This document shows, in pieces, positions 7,065-13,827 of a DNA stretch of 15,453 nucleotides. Source of the DNA: Bacillota bacterium (lineage in GTDB: Bacteria > Bacillota > Clostridia > Acetivibrionales > JAFADI01); the NCBI GenBank assembly GCA_023424965.1, contig JAFADI010000184.1, forward strand, positions 1-15,453. Direction: 5' to 3'. The position numbers were made by a program, and so were the translations under genes. The first letter of the stretch is position 1. Each line of letters opens with the position of its first letter. Below the pieces are notes generated by a model. It saw only the letters and a list, made by a program, of their open reading frames with translations, made no database searches and was not told the DNA's origin.

Positions 7065-7934
7065 TCATCTCTCCAATATCCTTTTTAAGGCTTCCGCCTT
7101 TTCGTCGTCCATGCTGTTTCTGCCCAGGGCAATTTTCAAAGTTTCCCTGCCCAGGGCTTTATATATACTTACTATTTCCGGCAGTTTCTTTTCTATTACA
7201 TCCACATGTCCCTGCACCGTGCCGCTGTCTCCTCTGGAGACCGGCCCGGTCAATGCCCGGCTGCTTCCAAGTCCCGATATGTTCCCCACGGTTTTCTCCA
7301 GAAGGGGCAAAAACGCCGCCTGGGCGTCCTCAGGACTTATTCCGGCGGCACAGAGCATATTTTGGGCCATATAGGACAACGTTACCGTATAATTGGAGAC
7401 AACACATGCTGCCGCGTGGTACAAAGCCTTGTCTTCGCTCTTTATATCCAATAATCTGCCTTCCAGCGCCTTCGCCACCGCTTCCGCCATCCCGCGGGCA
7501 GCCTGGCAGCCTTCAAATCCGAAGTAAATGTTGAACAGGCCTCTCCAGCCCTCTTCCCTGTCGGCAAAGGTCTGAATGGGATGCAGGGAACCGGTATGGC
7601 CGCCTTTGTGCTTTATAGGGCTTAAACATTCCGAGGTCAAAGCTCCGCTGCAGTGCAAGAAGACCTTGCCTTCAACAGCCTCCCGCCTCACCAGGGCCGC
7701 GACTTCCTTTGCAGTCTGTTCCACGGCGCCGTCGGATACGGAAATAAAAATGAGCTCCGAGGTGCCCACCGCCTCATGCACATCGTTAGGCAGGCTGGTT
7801 CCCAGCAGGCTGTTGAGGAGCTCCGCCGACTCCCCGCTTCTGCTGTAAACACCCGAGATGTTCATACCTTTTTCTTTCAGGCCTCTGGCCAGGGCGCATC
7901 CCATCCTGCCCGCACCGATGATTCCAACCTTCAT
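7065..7934 (-). CDS. Rossmann-fold and DUF2520 domain protein
   Basis: 289 residues. Predicted cytoplasmic NAD(P)-dependent oxidoreductase of unknown substrate. Seen: the dinucleotide-binding glycine motif VGIIGAGRMGCAL at the N-terminus (Rossmann fold, about 1-125), the family signature HCSGALTSE and GSLHPIQTF near the domain junction, then an alpha-helical DUF2520 domain (about 130-265) containing ALYHAAACVVSNY. The overall plan resembles ProC and ketopantoate reductases. In other bacteria DUF2520 genes can lie near pantothenate genes, but here the gene sits between larE and larB, overlapping or abutting larB. A role tied to the nickel-pincer cofactor or its redox client is therefore possible but unproven. 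The ATG has GGAG six bases upstream. larE ends 48 bases before it. Confidence 0.9.
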   Translation of the reverse strand: MKVGIIGAGRMGCALARGLKEKGMNISGVYSRSGESAELLNSLLGTSLPNDVHEAVGTSELIFISVSDGAVEQTAKEVAALVRREAVEGKVFLHCSGALTSECLSPIKHKGGHTGSLHPIQTFADREEGWRGLFNIYFGFEGCQAARGMAEAVAKALEGRLLDIKSEDKALYHAAACVVSNYTVTLSYMAQNMLCAAGISPEDAQAAFLPLLEKTVGNISGLGSSRALTGPVSRGDSGTVQGHVDVIEKKLPEIVSIYKALGRETLKIALGRNSMDDEKAEALKRILER

Positions 7935-7982
7935 AATTCACTCCGTTTAAACTTTACGGCTCCATCAGCAATCCGCCGTTCC

Positions 7983-8798
7983 TCACGATTGCTGTGTTAT
8001 CGTTTCGTTCATGCTGCCGGTACGATACCCCTTCATATCCAGGGCGGTATAGGCAAAGCCCACTTCCTTGAACCTGCTGCTGACCCGGTCCATCAACTCT
8101 TCATCAAAGAATCTGTTCCGTTCATTTTTTGACACTTCGATTCTGGCAATATCCCCGTGGTGCCTTACCCTCACCTGTCTGAAGCCCAGGTCCAGCAGGA
8201 ACTGCTCGGCCTTGTCCACCATCTCAAGTTTTTCCCTTGTGATTTTGTGCCCATAGGGAAATCTTGAGGACAAACAGGCAAATGCCGGCTTATCCCAGGT
8301 GGGCAGCCCCATCTCCTTTGAAAGGATCCTTATGTCCTCCTTGTTCATCCCCGCCTGTTTGAGAGGACTCACCACTTCCAGCTCCTTCGCGGCTTTCATG
8401 CCGGGCCTGTAGTCGCCCAGGTCGTCGATATTGGACCCGTCCGCCACATATTGAATTTTATTTTCCTTTGCCACTTCATATATTTTCGTAAAAAGCTCAT
8501 GCTTGCAGAAATAGCACCTATTTACCGGATTATCGGAGAAGCCTTCGATTTCAAGCTCCTCAGAGGTTATGACGATATGCTTGACCCCAAGCTTGTTTGC
8601 AAAGTCCACCGCCTCCCTGTATTCTCTTTCAGGATAGGTGGAGGACCGCGCCGTAACCGCGATTGCCTTATCTTTCAGGACGCCGTATGCCACATTCAGA
8701 AGAAACGTGCTGTCCACGCCTCCCGAAAAAGCCACTGCCAGGCTTTTCATCTCCTTCAGATTTTCCATCAGTATGCTTAACTTTTCATTAGGACTCAT
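7983..8798 (-). CDS. larE: LarE, ATP-dependent sulfur transferase for NPN cofactor (probable iron-sulfur type)
   Basis: 271 residues. LarE adenylates the carboxylates of the LarB product and replaces them with thiocarboxylates (EC 4.4.1.37). Seen: the PP-loop VAFSGGVDST near residues 22-31, NRCYFCKHELF (Cys95 and Cys98), DGSNIDDLGDYRPG, and KPAFACLSSRFPYG (Cys175, equivalent to the sulfur-donating Cys176 of L. plantarum). The three cysteines suggest the cluster-dependent class that binds a [4Fe-4S] cluster and can turn over, rather than the single-use class with one sacrificial Cys. Start: the ATG has GAGGTG six bases upstream; a GTG at 8807 has no such site. It is the first gene of the operon, with a short leader after a strong promoter. 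No nickel riboswitch fits in that leader. Confidence 0.96.
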   Translation of the reverse strand: MSPNEKLSILMENLKEMKSLAVAFSGGVDSTFLLNVAYGVLKDKAIAVTARSSTYPEREYREAVDFANKLGVKHIVITSEELEIEGFSDNPVNRCYFCKHELFTKIYEVAKENKIQYVADGSNIDDLGDYRPGMKAAKELEVVSPLKQAGMNKEDIRILSKEMGLPTWDKPAFACLSSRFPYGHKITREKLEMVDKAEQFLLDLGFRQVRVRHHGDIARIEVSKNERNRFFDEELMDRVSSRFKEVGFAYTALDMKGYRTGSMNETITQQS

Positions 8799-8826
8799 GA
8801 TTTTCACCTCATCAATTTATACTACA

Positions 8827-8854
8827 ATTATACCAAATCAAGCCATACTTACAA
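8827..8854 (-). promoter_or_regulatory. Sigma-A-type promoter of the lar operon
   Basis: On the minus strand TTGTAA (8854-8849), a 16-base spacer, then a perfect TATAAT (8832-8827) preceded by TGG, which forms an extended -10. Transcription would begin near 8820, leaving a leader of roughly 20 bases before larE. Confidence 0.7.
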
Positions 8855-8867
8855 CGCAAATGGCCTA

Positions 8868-8902
8868 AAATAAAAAAGGCCCACGGTGTTAACCGCCGCC
8901 TT
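8868..8902 (-). terminator. Intrinsic terminator of the nucleoside phosphorylase gene
   Basis: Read on the minus strand, AAGGC and GCGGT pair with ACCGT and GGCCTT around a TAAC loop, with one small internal loop and one G-U pair. The stem is followed directly by TTTTTTATTTTA. It lies 17 bases past the stop of the upstream gene and before the larE promoter, so it isolates the lar operon from that gene. Confidence 0.75.
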
Positions 8903-8919
8903 CAGCAAGCAGTAAGATT

Positions 8920-9237
8920 CTAGTCTTTAATATAGGAACAGCAATAATCCGCAACTTCCGTGACTTTCAGCTTGAACCGGGAGTTTGCGGGAACTTGAAA
9001 GGTTTGCCCGCCCTTAACGCTCACCCACTGCTCCTCTCCCGGAAGCAAAACTTCGAGACTGCCGGCAAGAATCTCCATGAGCTCCCTGTCCGCCGTTCCG
9101 AATTCATAGTCCCCGGGTAGCATGATTCCAAGAGTTTTCTTGCTTCCGTCGCCAAATAGTACGGTTCTGCTCGTCACCTTGCCGTCAAAATAGATATTCG
9201 CCTTTTTAACCACCGTCACACTGTCAAAACGCTCCAT
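8920..9237 (-). CDS. ppnP: Pyrimidine/purine nucleoside phosphorylase, PpnP/YaiE family (DUF1255)
   Basis: 105 residues, close to the usual length for this small single-domain cupin. PpnP of Escherichia coli splits several purine and pyrimidine nucleosides with phosphate, giving the base and ribose 1-phosphate. Seen: an N-terminal strand with NIYFDGKVTSRTV, LGIMLPGDYEFGTADRE, the cupin core MEILAGSLEVLLPGE followed by QTFQVPANSRFKLKV, and a Cys-containing C-terminus. The alignment with E. coli YaiE recalled from memory covers the full length, except for a slightly longer N-terminus. The ATG has GGGGG eight bases upstream. The gene is transcribed alone from its own promoter and closed by its own terminator, so no operon partner hints at a special substrate. 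Confidence 0.9.
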   Translation of the reverse strand: MERFDSVTVVKKANIYFDGKVTSRTVLFGDGSKKTLGIMLPGDYEFGTADRELMEILAGSLEVLLPGEEQWVSVKGGQTFQVPANSRFKLKVTEVADYCCSYIKD

Positions 9238-9274
9238 AAGTAGACCCCCATGCTATTTTCCAGAAGTTAGGTTT

Positions 9275-9303
9275 ATTATACACATCCCAAAACGAGAATG
9301 CAA
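9275..9303 (-). promoter_or_regulatory. Probable promoter of ppnP
   Basis: On the minus strand a perfect -10 TATAAT (9280-9275) lies 17 bases after TTGCAT (9303-9298), a weak -35 matching three of six positions. It is about 35 bases upstream of the ppnP start. The -10 is good and the -35 is poor. Confidence 0.5.
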
Positions 9304-9356
9304 TATTTTATTTCTCAACCTTTTCCTGCATATTATTTCATTTGTTTTACAAGTGG

Positions 9357-9384
9357 TTTACAATTATTGTTTAATGTCTATAAT
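9357..9384 (+). promoter_or_regulatory. Sigma-A-type promoter of the large exported protein gene
   Basis: TTTACA (9357-9362, five of six matches), a 16-base spacer and a perfect TATAAT (9379-9384). Transcription would start near 9391, giving a 5' leader of about 110 bases that contains the palindrome at 9432-9448. Confidence 0.65.
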
Positions 9385-9431
9385 TCTGATAACATATATT
9401 TTACAGCCATCCAGGGAACTTGTCAGCGTTT

Positions 9432-9448
9432 TTACATAATTTATGTAA
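9432..9448. promoter_or_regulatory. 17-base palindrome in the leader of the exported protein gene
   Basis: TTACATAA and TTATGTAA are perfect inverted repeats around one central T. The site lies about 40 bases after the predicted transcription start and 54 bases before the start codon. It could be a repressor operator; as an RNA hairpin it would be short and AT-rich. No regulator in the window can be linked to it. Confidence 0.4.
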
Positions 9449-9502
9449 CCTTAAATGAATGGTCTGGTATCGGTATATTATTTCAAAATATGCGGGGTTG
9501 GC

Positions 9503-12469
9503 ATGAGAAAGTTATTTGCGCTTTTACTATTTGCATTTGTTTTTTGCTTTTCAAACTTAAGTTCGTATGCAGAAAACGGTTTAAAGCTGTTTTATTACGG
9601 GAAAATTTATGAGTTGAAGCAGCCCGTACTCACTTACAACCGTGAATACTTTCTGGATGCCCAGGAGTTTGCTTCCGCAACGGGTATGAAGGTATCCACA
9701 AGCAATTCCACCTCCGCCATTGAATTTAAAGGAAAAAAGGACAGCTTTGCCATTTCATCCCGCATCGAAAACAATTCATCCCCGGAACAGGCTTACACCC
9801 TCCCCGAAATGATCGGCGGAAAGCTCTATTTCCCTTTCAGTTTCTTGAAGAGCACCTATAATATGGTCATAAAGTACAATGCTGAAAAAGGCACCGCGTA
9901 CATATTCTCCAGGGACACAGGCTCACAGAACCCATCCGACTTCAAAAACATTACCTATGATTATGAAGTAAAGTCTTCCAAAAGTTTCAAGGTTCTTGCC
10001 GGCGAATCGGAGAACGGTTTTGATGACAATACCGTCGCCTTCCAGTTCAACGGCCAGTCCATGACTGCCACCATTGCCTGTGACAGGCTGGACGAAGCAT
10101 CCCTTAAAAACATGCGCCAGTACTTGAATGACTTTACCTCGGATGACGACACCGTGTTTAAAAAATTTGTGGACTATAAAAAAAGCTATTTTAATGCCAT
10201 GCAGGACTATTACAAGCGCAATTTCCTTTACGGCATCGACGATGAAAATTCCAGCGAGACAAATATGAAAGTCTTTGGGGAATATCCGGAAAGGCTGTTC
10301 GGGCAGGATGCCTCCTCGATTCTGTACAACATTATCAAATCCGACCGGTACTCTTCCGCTGAGGACGCCACCTTGAGCCTCACGATTCCCGTATCGGGCA
10401 ATTTAACTGTTTATACCCTAACCTTTACCCTGCCCAAAGGTGGCCTCAACGAAGCTGCCATTGCTTCCGTCAATGAGTTTGTGAACTCCCTGTCGGTATC
10501 GGGTCTTCCTTCAAATCCCTCCGCTTTAAAGGCCCTGTCCGACAAGCAGGCGGTTGAGGCTTCAAACGACGGAGTTTATCCCGTTCCCGGCCAGGTATTT
10601 GTGAAAGGATATAATAAAGCGGTAAATGAGGAGGTGGGTTACGAGATCTCTTACCCCTCCCTGTACACCGAGTACCGCCAGAACAACCTTATCGGCACTT
10701 TAAACTACAAGAGCTTTAAAATCAATTACAACAACTACTTCAGTGTTTCTTCCGAACCCGCTGCCGGTGACGGCGCCACAGCCCTGAAAGACAAAATCGC
10801 TTTAATAAAAAACCTGTACAAGGACAAAATCAAGTACCTGGAGGAAGGCACCGAAACCCTTGGCGGCAGAAGCTTCCAGTACTTGAAGTATACCATCGCC
10901 GATTCCAGGGGCACCAGGTTCCTGCAGGACTATTTTATCACAGGGAATTCCAGCCTTATCAATGTACAGTTAAACAGTGCTTTTATAAAGCCTTCCCAGA
11001 GCATTGAAAACGAGTTTGTCCGGACCGTTGCCTCTTTGAGGTTTACGGAGCCCGCCCCCATTGACCCAACCCTGAGGCTTCCTCTTTCCAAATTCACCAA
11101 CCAGGCCGAAGGTTATTCCCTGTACTACCCCGGCTCCTGGCAGAAGGTAGAAAACACCTCCACAGACATCAATTATGATTCCTATAGCATAAAGAACCCT
11201 GATTATTCAGGTCCTCTCGAGGTTGTCCTCAATGAAGGAGAGCTGACCTCCAACCTGCAGTACGCCGACATATTGAAATATGTGTCCGGAGCCGAAGCTC
11301 CCGAGTTGAAAAAATATTTCAAAAAATACTCGGCCCCATACCTGAACAAAATCAGCAGGCTGCTCTTTTCCAGCGTAAGCGTCAAAGACGGAGCCACCTA
11401 CCTGTATAAGCTTGTGAACTATCTGGATTCCAGCAACAGGGGCAAGCTGTGCTATTCTGTCGATATCATACGGGACAAAAAGGTCTATTCCCTGTTTATC
11501 ACCACCAGTGACTATATGACCAAGAGCGGCAAAGTGACCGACAAAATCCTCAATGCCGATCTCAACCTCATCGGAAGCCTTTTCGGCCTGGAGGCCACTC
11601 CCGACTCTGCCGCCAGAGCAGCCAAAGGTGAGACAAGAAACAGCAAGCTGGTGTTTATCGAAGACTATCTGAGGCAAAACATCGATAAGAACGCCCGCAT
11701 TGCATCCATCGAGACCCTTGATTCCGTAAGCCATGTGCTGGTGAATGTAAAAGGCTCCTCCGGAGATGTTTTTTACCGGATCAAAGCCGATTATGCAAAC
11801 GGGCAGCTGCAGATACTGGACAAAATATCGAAGCAGGATGTGCTGGCACTGGCCTCCCAAAACCTCAAAAAACTTTTTGAAGGCAAAATCGTGGAGGAAA
11901 TCAAGGCCGATGCAAGCACGATGACGCTCGACATCAGCTACCGGGATTCGGAACAACTGCCGGTAATCAAAAGAAGCTATCACATTTCCGGCAAGCTGGC
12001 GGAAAATGCCGTGGACTGGAAGCTCCAGCGCATGGATTACTCCCTTGCCATTAAAAACGACTGCAGAATATTCCTTGACAATTTCATCTCCGCAGACGCA
12101 CATGTCTATTTTAACCCGGAGGAAGATTTCACGGCCTATGAAAAGTCCAAGGAAAAGCTGGTTCCTTACTACACCTCCGTATTTGCGGAATTCGGAGAGC
12201 TTTCAGGCTTTTTTGTCCTTAAAATCAACCCGGTGAACGACGGTATTTCCCTGGAGTCCTATACCCCCATCGAAAACATTCACGACAGGATAAACAAGCT
12301 TTATTCCCTGCCAAGCACCGATTACACCATTTACAACGTAGGGCAGAATGCCTCCAACAAATTTGAGTTCCAGGTGTTCATGACCTCAAAATACAGCATT
12401 TCCTACAGGCAGAGCAAACTCAAGCTGGTGCTGGATGAAAATACCCATACGCTGGTTATCGAACAGTGA
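9503..12469 (+). CDS. Large exported protein: copper-amine-oxidase-N-like (stalk) domain plus duplicated PsbP-like modules
   Basis: 988 residues, function not recognised. Seen: a Sec signal peptide (MRKLFALLLFAFVFCFSNLS, cleavage probably after SSYA), with no lipobox, LPXTG or C-terminal membrane segment. Residues about 28-138 resemble the copper amine oxidase N-terminal (stalk) domain common in clostridial surface proteins: YYGKIYELKQP, FLDAQEFASATGMKV, GKLYFPFSFLKS. A region at about 140-335 ends in NEFVNSLSVSG. Two related modules then start at VGYEISYPSLY (378-388) and EGYSLYYPGSW (536-546), offset by 158 residues. They resemble PsbP or DUF1795-type folds. A distinct C-terminal region (about 710-988) shows no motif I know. 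The start ATG has GGGG five bases upstream; an upstream ATG at 9455 would put residues before the signal peptide. Transcribed alone, with its own promoter and terminator. Confidence 0.9.
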   Translation: MRKLFALLLFAFVFCFSNLSSYAENGLKLFYYGKIYELKQPVLTYNREYFLDAQEFASATGMKVSTSNSTSAIEFKGKKDSFAISSRIENNSSPEQAYTLPEMIGGKLYFPFSFLKSTYNMVIKYNAEKGTAYIFSRDTGSQNPSDFKNITYDYEVKSSKSFKVLAGESENGFDDNTVAFQFNGQSMTATIACDRLDEASLKNMRQYLNDFTSDDDTVFKKFVDYKKSYFNAMQDYYKRNFLYGIDDENSSETNMKVFGEYPERLFGQDASSILYNIIKSDRYSSAEDATLSLTIPVSGNLTVYTLTFTLPKGGLNEAAIASVNEFVNSLSVSGLPSNPSALKALSDKQAVEASNDGVYPVPGQVFVKGYNKAVNEEVGYEISYPSLYTEYRQNNLIGTLNYKSFKINYNNYFSVSSEPAAGDGATALKDKIALIKNLYKDKIKYLEEGTETLGGRSFQYLKYTIADSRGTRFLQDYFITGNSSLINVQLNSAFIKPSQSIENEFVRTVASLRFTEPAPIDPTLRLPLSKFTNQAEGYSLYYPGSWQKVENTSTDINYDSYSIKNPDYSGPLEVVLNEGELTSNLQYADILKYVSGAEAPELKKYFKKYSAPYLNKISRLLFSSVSVKDGATYLYKLVNYLDSSNRGKLCYSVDIIRDKKVYSLFITTSDYMTKSGKVTDKILNADLNLIGSLFGLEATPDSAARAAKGETRNSKLVFIEDYLRQNIDKNARIASIETLDSVSHVLVNVKGSSGDVFYRIKADYANGQLQILDKISKQDVLALASQNLKKLFEGKIVEEIKADASTMTLDISYRDSEQLPVIKRSYHISGKLAENAVDWKLQRMDYSLAIKNDCRIFLDNFISADAHVYFNPEEDFTAYEKSKEKLVPYYTSVFAEFGELSGFFVLKINPVNDGISLESYTPIENIHDRINKLYSLPSTDYTIYNVGQNASNKFEFQVFMTSKYSISYRQSKLKLVLDENTHTLVIEQ

Positions 12470-12470
12470 C

Positions 12471-12496
12471 AAAAAAGGAGCCGAAGCTCCTTTTTT
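12471..12496. terminator. Perfect bidirectional terminator between the exported protein gene and prfB
   Basis: AAAAAAGGAGC (12471-12481), the tetraloop CGAA, and GCTCCTTTTTT (12486-12496) form an 11-bp perfect stem with six A and six T at its two ends. It starts one base after the stop codon of the plus-strand gene and lies 20 bases past the prfB stop on the minus strand, so it serves both converging genes. Confidence 0.92.
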
Positions 12497-12516
12497 AATG
12501 TCTATTTGCCCTGAAA

Positions 12517-13639
12517 TTACTGGCTCTTGCCCTTATTCCCAAGGCCGCTTGCCAGGTATGCGTTGATAAAGCCGTTCAACTCCCCGTCCATAACGGAATT
12601 CACATCTCCCACCTCAAAATTGGTCCGGTGGTCCTTTACCAGGGTATATGGACAGAATACATAGGACCTTATCTGGCTGCCCCAGGCGATATCCAGTTGA
12701 ATGCCCTTCAAATCCTCTATTCTCTCTTTCTGCTCCCGTTCCTTCAATTCCAGCAGCTTTGCCTTCAACATTTTCATGGCCGTATCCCTGTTTTGGAACT
12801 GGGACCTCTCGGTCTGGCAGGACACTACCACGCCGGTAGGTATGTGGGTTATCCTTATTGCGGACTCGGTTTTATTTACGTGCTGTCCGCCCGCTCCGCT
12901 GGCTCTATAGGTATCAACCCGCAGGTCGTCGGGGTTGATGTCGATTTTGATATCGTCATCCAGTTCAGGCATCACATCGGCAGATGCGAAAGAGGTATGC
13001 CTGCGGCCCGACGCATCAAAGGGTGAAATTCTTACCAGACGGTGCACTCCCTTTTCCGACTTCAGGTATCCATAGGCATTTTCCCCGATGACATGAATTG
13101 CAACACTTTTTACTCCTGCGTCATCCCCCGGAAGGATATCAAGAATCCTGACCGTATACCCCCGTCCTTCCGCCCACCGGGTATACATTCTCAGCAGCAT
13201 CTCCACCCAATCCTGGGCTTCCGTTCCGCCGGCACCGGCGTGAAGGGTCAGAATGGCGTTGTTCTTGTCATATGGACCCGTCAGCAGCGTCTCCAGTTTC
13301 ATTTTATACAGATTGCCTTTCAGATTCTCCAGACCCTCCGAGATTTCAGGAATGACACTTTCGTCCTGCTCTTCCAGGCCAAGGTCATTCAGTGTCTTCA
13401 GGTCCTCCCAATCCGCAAGGAAGCCCTCAAATTTTTCCAGCTTACCTTTTAACGATTTTGACTTCTGCAGCACCTTCTGGGAGTTCTCCACATCGTTCCA
13501 GAAGTCAGGCTCTGCCGCCTTCTGTTCCAGTTCGTCGACGGTATCCTTCAACCTTGGGAGGTCAAAGTGAAGCCCCCATTTCGTCCAATTCGATTTTCAG
13601 AGCTTCAATTTCCAGTTTAAACTGTTCCAACTCCAGCAT
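12517..13639 (-). CDS. prfB: Peptide chain release factor 2, made by +1 programmed frameshifting
   Basis: RF2 reads UGA and UAA stop codons and releases the finished protein from the ribosome. The zero-frame part starts at ATG 13639 (AAGGG nine bases upstream), runs 25 codons and meets an in-frame TGA at 13564-13562. Skipping T13564 after the CTT codon puts the ribosome into the main frame, giving 373 residues in total. The UGA at codon 26 is exactly where E. coli prfB has it. Seen: the stop-recognition tripeptide SPF (205-207, in VRISPFDASGRRH) and the catalytic GGQ (250-252, in SGAGGQHVNKTES), again at the E. coli positions. The frameshift is regulatory: low RF2 favours the shift. It is transcribed separately from its neighbours and ends at the shared terminator. 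This is a normal working gene, not a pseudogene. Confidence 0.97.
13561..13577 (-). promoter_or_regulatory. prfB +1 frameshift signal (internal Shine-Dalgarno, CTT slip codon, UGA, C)
   Basis: Read on the minus strand: GGGGG (13577-13573), five bases CTTCA, the slip codon CTT (13567-13565), stop TGA (13564-13562), then C, which weakens termination. The elements match the autoregulatory site of other prfB genes. The stimulator GGGGG is five bases from CTT, against three in E. coli. Confidence 0.93.
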
Positions 13640-13676
13640 CTTATCATTCCCTTCAATTTGGCTATTTTCTAAAGAA

Positions 13677-13716
13677 AAATTAAAGAAGAATTTCAACATC
13701 CATTCTTCTTTAATTT
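13677..13716 (-). terminator. Hairpin with T-run in the prfB leader (possible attenuator or terminator of the upstream gene)
   Basis: A perfect 15-base inverted repeat: AAATTAAAGAAGAAT at 13677-13691 and ATTCTTCTTTAATTT at 13702-13716, with a 10-base loop. On the minus strand it is followed by TTTTTCTTT. It lies 112 bases past the chemotaxis gene stop and 38 bases before the prfB ATG, downstream of the candidate prfB promoter. It may end transcripts from the chemotaxis gene, act within the prfB leader, or both. The stem is AT-rich, which weakens the case for a classical terminator. Confidence 0.6.
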
Positions 13717-13733
13717 ATATCCTTAATAGTATT

Positions 13734-13762
13734 ATTTTATATAATTTTTGTTGTATTGTCCA
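13734..13762 (-). promoter_or_regulatory. Candidate sigma-A promoter of prfB
   Basis: On the minus strand TGGACA (13762-13757, five of six matches), a 17-base spacer, then TAAAAT (13739-13734, five of six). The predicted start is near 13727, so the 15-bp hairpin would lie in the leader of the prfB transcript. The remaining bases to 13827 show only weak inverted repeats and no second clear terminator. Confidence 0.5.
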
Positions 13763-13827
13763 TCCCCTGGTATTCACAGGGACGCCCAAACCATACCCGG
13801 GCAATTTTCGGAAAGCCCATAGAATAT

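Noticed and set aside
8799..8826. A nickel/cobalt riboswitch or other leader RNA upstream of larE
   Set aside because: The predicted leader is only about 20 bases, too short for any riboswitch, and the upstream DNA is filled by the promoter and the ppnP terminator.
9298..9612. A 104-codon frame (9298-9612) covering the leader of the exported protein gene
   Set aside because: It covers the promoter and palindrome and overlaps the signal peptide region in another frame. It lacks a ribosome binding site and its Phe/Tyr/Cys-rich translation looks like AT-rich noncoding DNA.
11207..12103. A 298-codon open frame on the minus strand inside the large exported protein gene
   Set aside because: It is a shadow of the plus-strand gene, with no domain, promoter or ribosome binding site. 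The plus frame has a signal peptide, promoter and terminator.
12517..13639. prfB as a frameshifted pseudogene
   Set aside because: The in-frame UGA after codon 25 with CTT before and C after it, and the upstream GGGGG, are the known programmed frameshift site. The SPF and GGQ motifs are intact.
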